A stretch of 6,174 bases of DNA from Burkholderiales bacterium (GTDB taxonomy: Bacteria > Pseudomonadota > Gammaproteobacteria > Burkholderiales > Casimicrobiaceae): the NCBI GenBank assembly GCA_031277445.1, contig JAITMH010000007.1, positions 1 to 6,174 on the forward strand, in the 5' to 3' direction. How positions within the stretch are numbered: position 1 is the stretch's first letter; every line of letters begins with the position of its first letter. Shown here piece after piece: positions 1 through 6,174 of the stretch. The notes beneath the pieces are model-generated. The model made no database searches, had not been told where the DNA came from, and saw only the letters and a list, made by a program, of their open reading frames with translations. Position numbers and translations under genes: made by a program.

Positions 1-1616
<1,616 letters not shown>

Positions 1617-1617
<1 letters not shown>

Positions 1618-2681
1618 CAAAGCATTCCTTTTGAGCTTGGCAGCGTGTTTCCTTCAACCCGAATCGCCTGCCGCAAGGTTCGTCCGAACGCTTTGAAAAG
1701 ACTTTCCACCAGATGGTGCGTGTTCTCGCCTTTCGCTTTCAGATGCAGCGTACAACCCATGGTTTGAGACAGCGAACGGAAAAAGTGTTCCACCATGTCG
1801 GTGTTCATATCGCCGACTTTGTCGCGGGCGAACGAAGCCTTGAGTTTGAGAAAAGGCCGCCCTGACACGTCGAGTGCGCAACGCGCCAGACACTCGTCCA
1901 TCGGCAGCATGAAACCGAAACGCGCAATACCGCATTTGTCGCCGAGTGCTTCGCGCAACGCTTGCCCCAACGCCAGTGCGGTGTCCTCAATCGTGTGGTG
2001 GTCGTCAATATGTAAATCACCTTCCGCTTTGACGTGCAGACGAAAACCGCCATGCGTGGCGATCTGGTCGAGCATGTGATTGAAAAAACCGAGTCCGGTG
2101 TGAATCTCGTTGCCGCCTTCGCGGTCGAGCCATACGGCGACATCAATGGCTGTTTCGCCGGTCACGCGCCGAACTTGAGCATGGCGGTCTTTCTCCGTCA
2201 GTTGACGGGCGATCTCCGCCCAGCCCAATACGTTCGGTTGATAACGCAATCCACCGATGCCGAGGTTCGCCGCCAGTTGCATGTCCGTCTCGCGGTCACC
2301 GATCACATAAGACGCTTCACGCGCCCACTCGGAGTCGTCAAGATACGCCTGCAACAGTTTTGTTTTCGGCTTGCGGCATTCGCAGTTGTCTTCAGGAAAA
2401 TGCGGACAAATCAGCACGTCGTCGAAATGCACACCTTGCGAGTTGAACACTTGCATCATCAACTGATGCGGTGCGTCAAACGCCGCCTGCGGGAAGCCGA
2501 CGCTGCCCAGGCCGTCCTGATTGCTCACCATCACCAGACGGTAACCGGCTTGTTGCAACGTCAGCAACGCCGGAATCACGCCTTCTTCAAACGCCAGCTT
2601 GTCCAGCCGATCGATTTGTTTGTCTTTCGGCGGTTCAAAAATCAACGTGCCGTCGCGGTCGATAAACAGAATTTTTTTCAT
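1617..2681 (-). CDS. hisB: Bifunctional histidinol-phosphatase / imidazoleglycerol-phosphate dehydratase HisB
   Basis: This 354-residue fusion carries two steps: an N-terminal HAD-family histidinol-phosphate phosphatase (about residues 1-165) and a C-terminal IGP dehydratase (about 167-354). In the phosphatase, the DxDGT motif gives nucleophile Asp8 and general acid Asp10, the GDRETD motif holds Asp129, and a zinc site is formed by Cys92, His94, Cys100 and Cys102. The dehydratase shows the metal-binding DDHHT motif (226-230), [11 protein letters not shown], and the second histidine pair at 322-323, and it ends SSKGML as in enteric homologues. The fused form is characteristic of E. coli-like gammaproteobacteria, with a few other lineages such as Campylobacter. 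The ATG at 2681 has AAGGA six bases upstream. Unlike in E. coli, where hisC and hisB abut, here a 68-bp spacer precedes the gene. Confidence 0.97.
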
Positions 2682-2749
2682 CGCTTTTCCTTAGTTGGGG
2701 TGAGCTTGCGAATCCCAACGGGTTGGTGCCACATTCATGAAACCTCAAT
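2682..2749 (-). other. hisC-hisB spacer with a possible 15-codon ORF
   Basis: This is the only sizeable spacer inside the operon. On the coding strand a short ORF (2738-2691) reads MNVAPTRWDSQAHPN and stops with a TAA that overlaps the hisB Shine-Dalgarno sequence. Its ATG lies 11 nt after the hisC stop with a weak GAGG just before it. A 6-bp hairpin (arms 2714-2719 and 2694-2699, 14-nt loop) abuts the hisB ribosome site. There is no U-tract, so it is not an intrinsic terminator. The ORF may be chance; it could instead couple hisC translation to hisB, or the spacer may be the scar of an insertion. Confidence 0.35.
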
Positions 2750-5157
<2,408 letters not shown>

Positions 5158-5160
5158 CGG

Positions 5161-6060
5161 TCACTCCATCATTTTTTCGATCGGCAATACCAGAATCGAG
5201 CCAGCGCCGAGCGCTTTCAATTTTTCCATCGTTTCCCAGAACAACGTTTCGCTGCTCACCATGTGCATCGCCACCCGATTTTTTTCATTGGCGAGCGGCA
5301 ACACCGTCGGTCGTTCTGCCCCCGGCAAAATGGCGATGATTTCCTCCTGTCGGTCTGCCGGCGCATGCAGCATGATGTATTTCGATTCACGCGCCTGAAT
5401 CACGCCCTGAATGCGCACCAGCAAAGTGTCGATCAGTGCTTGTTTGTTTTCCGGCATCGCACCGTCGCGCTGGATCAAACATGCTTTTGAGCGGTAAATG
5501 ACTTCGGCCTCGCGCAAACCATTTGCTTCCAGCGTCGCGCCGGTCGATATCAGATCACAAACCGCATCCGCCAACCCGGCGCGTGGCGCGATTTCGACCG
5601 AACCGGTCAACAGACAAGGTTTGTAACTGATGCCGCGCTGATCGAAATACTGCTTCAACAAGTGCGGGTACGATGTGGCGATTCTGCAATCGCGCAAACT
5701 TTGTGGCCCATCGTAATGCGTGTCCATCGGCACCGCCAGCGACAACCGGCAACTGCCGAAGTCAAGACCGCGCAACAACGTGTACGATGGCGTTTCGCCT
5801 TCGGCGCGACGCATCAGCAGCGCTTCTTCAAGCACATTCTCACCGACAACGCCGAGATCGACAACGCCGTCCATCACCAGCCCGGGAATATCATCGTCGC
5901 GCACACGCAACAGGTCGAGCGGCATGTTTTCGGCGTAAGCGATCAAACGCTGTTCGCTGAAATTGATCCTGACGCCGCAGCGTTCCAGCAACTGTTGCGA
6001 TTCGCGGCTTAAACGCCCCGATTTTTGAATCGCAATCCGCAGATTTGTTTTTCCCAGCAT
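5161..6060 (-). CDS. hisG: ATP phosphoribosyltransferase HisG, long regulatory form
   Basis: HisG condenses ATP with PRPP to give phosphoribosyl-ATP, the committed first step, and is normally inhibited by histidine. The product has 299 residues, the same as E. coli, so it is the long hexameric form that works without HisZ. The catalytic part (about 1-225) has the [11 protein letters not shown] start, [17 protein letters not shown] and the PRPP-binding loop [13 protein letters not shown] (169-181). The C-terminal ACT-like regulatory domain (about 226-299) contains [27 protein letters not shown] and ends PIEKMME. The ATG at 6060 has AAGGAG five bases upstream. It is the first structural gene after the attenuator and lies 3 nt before hisD, so control falls on enzyme activity (histidine feedback, from the family) and on transcription (attenuation, from the upstream hairpin). 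Confidence 0.98.
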   Translation of the reverse strand: MLGKTNLRIAIQKSGRLSRESQQLLERCGVRINFSEQRLIAYAENMPLDLLRVRDDDIPGLVMDGVVDLGVVGENVLEEALLMRRAEGETPSYTLLRGLDFGSCRLSLAVPMDTHYDGPQSLRDCRIATSYPHLLKQYFDQRGISYKPCLLTGSVEIAPRAGLADAVCDLISTGATLEANGLREAEVIYRSKACLIQRDGAMPENKQALIDTLLVRIQGVIQARESKYIMLHAPADRQEEIIAILPGAERPTVLPLANEKNRVAMHMVSSETLFWETMEKLKALGAGSILVLPIEKMME

Positions 6061-6065
6061 ATAAA

Positions 6066-6071
6066 CTCCTT
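6066..6071 (-). promoter_or_regulatory. Ribosome binding site for hisG
   Basis: AAGGAG lies 5 nt upstream of the hisG ATG and fixes this start. The stretch between it and the attenuator (6072-6111) is A/T-rich, and I see nothing recognisable in it. Confidence 0.8.
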
Positions 6072-6111
6072 GAAACCAAAAATCTTTAAAGCGACAAAAA
6101 TCCCTTAATGC

Positions 6112-6142
6112 AAAAAACCCCTGGAACTTCTTCCAAGGGTTT
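6112..6142 (-). terminator. his operon attenuator: intrinsic terminator hairpin
   Basis: On the coding strand the stem pairs 6142-6131 with 6126-6115 (12 bp, one G-U pair, three outer A-U pairs) around a GAAG loop, and the 3' side merges into six Us (6117-6112). This is a textbook Rho-independent terminator about 51 nt upstream of hisG. Its position before the first his gene and its resemblance to the E. coli hisL terminator (CCCGGAAG arm then CTTCCGGGGG, recalled from memory) support a role as the transcription attenuator. It could alternatively only terminate an upstream gene, but the competing pairing upstream makes attenuation more likely. Confidence 0.85.
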
Positions 6143-6174
6143 CGATCATGTCACTGTTTCGTCGCCGCTGGAAG
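6130..6174 (-). promoter_or_regulatory. his leader: antiterminator segment competing with the attenuator
   Basis: The first seven bases of the coding strand in the window, CTTCCAG (6174-6168), can pair with TTGGAAG (6136-6130), six Watson-Crick pairs plus one G-U. That target is the 5' arm of the terminator, so the two structures exclude each other. The stretch CTTCCAGCGGCG followed by CATGATCGAAACCC closely resembles the E. coli his leader CTTCCAGTGGTG followed by CATGAGAAAGCCC, recalled from memory. The histidine-rich leader peptide gene (hisL) and the operon promoter should lie just beyond the right edge and are not visible. Confidence 0.7.

Noticed and set aside
2694..2719. Hairpin in the hisC-hisB spacer as an intra-operon terminator
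   Set aside because: The stem is only 6 bp with a 14-nt loop and is followed by AAGGAAAAG rather than a U-tract.

Overview
The window is a histidine biosynthesis operon read entirely on the minus strand. From right to left in window coordinates it holds a transcription attenuator, then hisG, hisD, hisC, bifunctional hisB, hisH, hisA and the first 68 codons of hisF, which is cut by the left edge. This is the order of the Escherichia coli his operon, where hisI normally follows hisF. Bifunctional HisB, the long HisG with its C-terminal regulatory domain, the E. coli-like attenuator and strong protein similarity along every gene point to a gammaproteobacterium. The genus cannot be fixed from this window, and close similarity to E. 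coli proteins is judged from memory rather than from an alignment run.

Layout: 6174-6061 is the end of the his leader, with a 12-bp terminator hairpin and U-tract and, at the very edge, a segment that can pair with the terminator's 5' arm as an antiterminator. The leader peptide itself would lie just outside the window. hisG (6060-5161) and hisD (5157-3808) are 3 nt apart. hisD and hisC overlap by ATGA. hisC and hisB are separated by a 68-bp spacer. hisB/hisH and hisH/hisA both meet at the identical hexamer TTGATG, with stop and start sharing one base. hisA and hisF overlap by 7 nt.

Together the genes encode ATP phosphoribosyltransferase (HisG, first step and feedback target), ProFAR isomerase (HisA), IGP synthase (HisH glutaminase with HisF cyclase), IGP dehydratase and histidinol-phosphate phosphatase (HisB), histidinol-phosphate aminotransferase (HisC) and histidinol dehydrogenase (HisD). 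Only the HisI steps are absent from the visible part. All catalytic residues checked are in place.

The main oddity is at the hisA-hisF junction. A GC-rich palindromic, G-run-rich element, apparently a dispersed repeat, sits in frame at the 3' end of hisA. It gives HisA a translated tail of about 31 residues, puts a possible RNA G-quadruplex just upstream of hisF, and appears to have split a junction where the two genes overlap in E. coli. A smaller oddity is the hisC-hisB spacer with a possible 15-codon ORF. I see no novel multi-gene system here; this is a core biosynthetic operon with a few local peculiarities.
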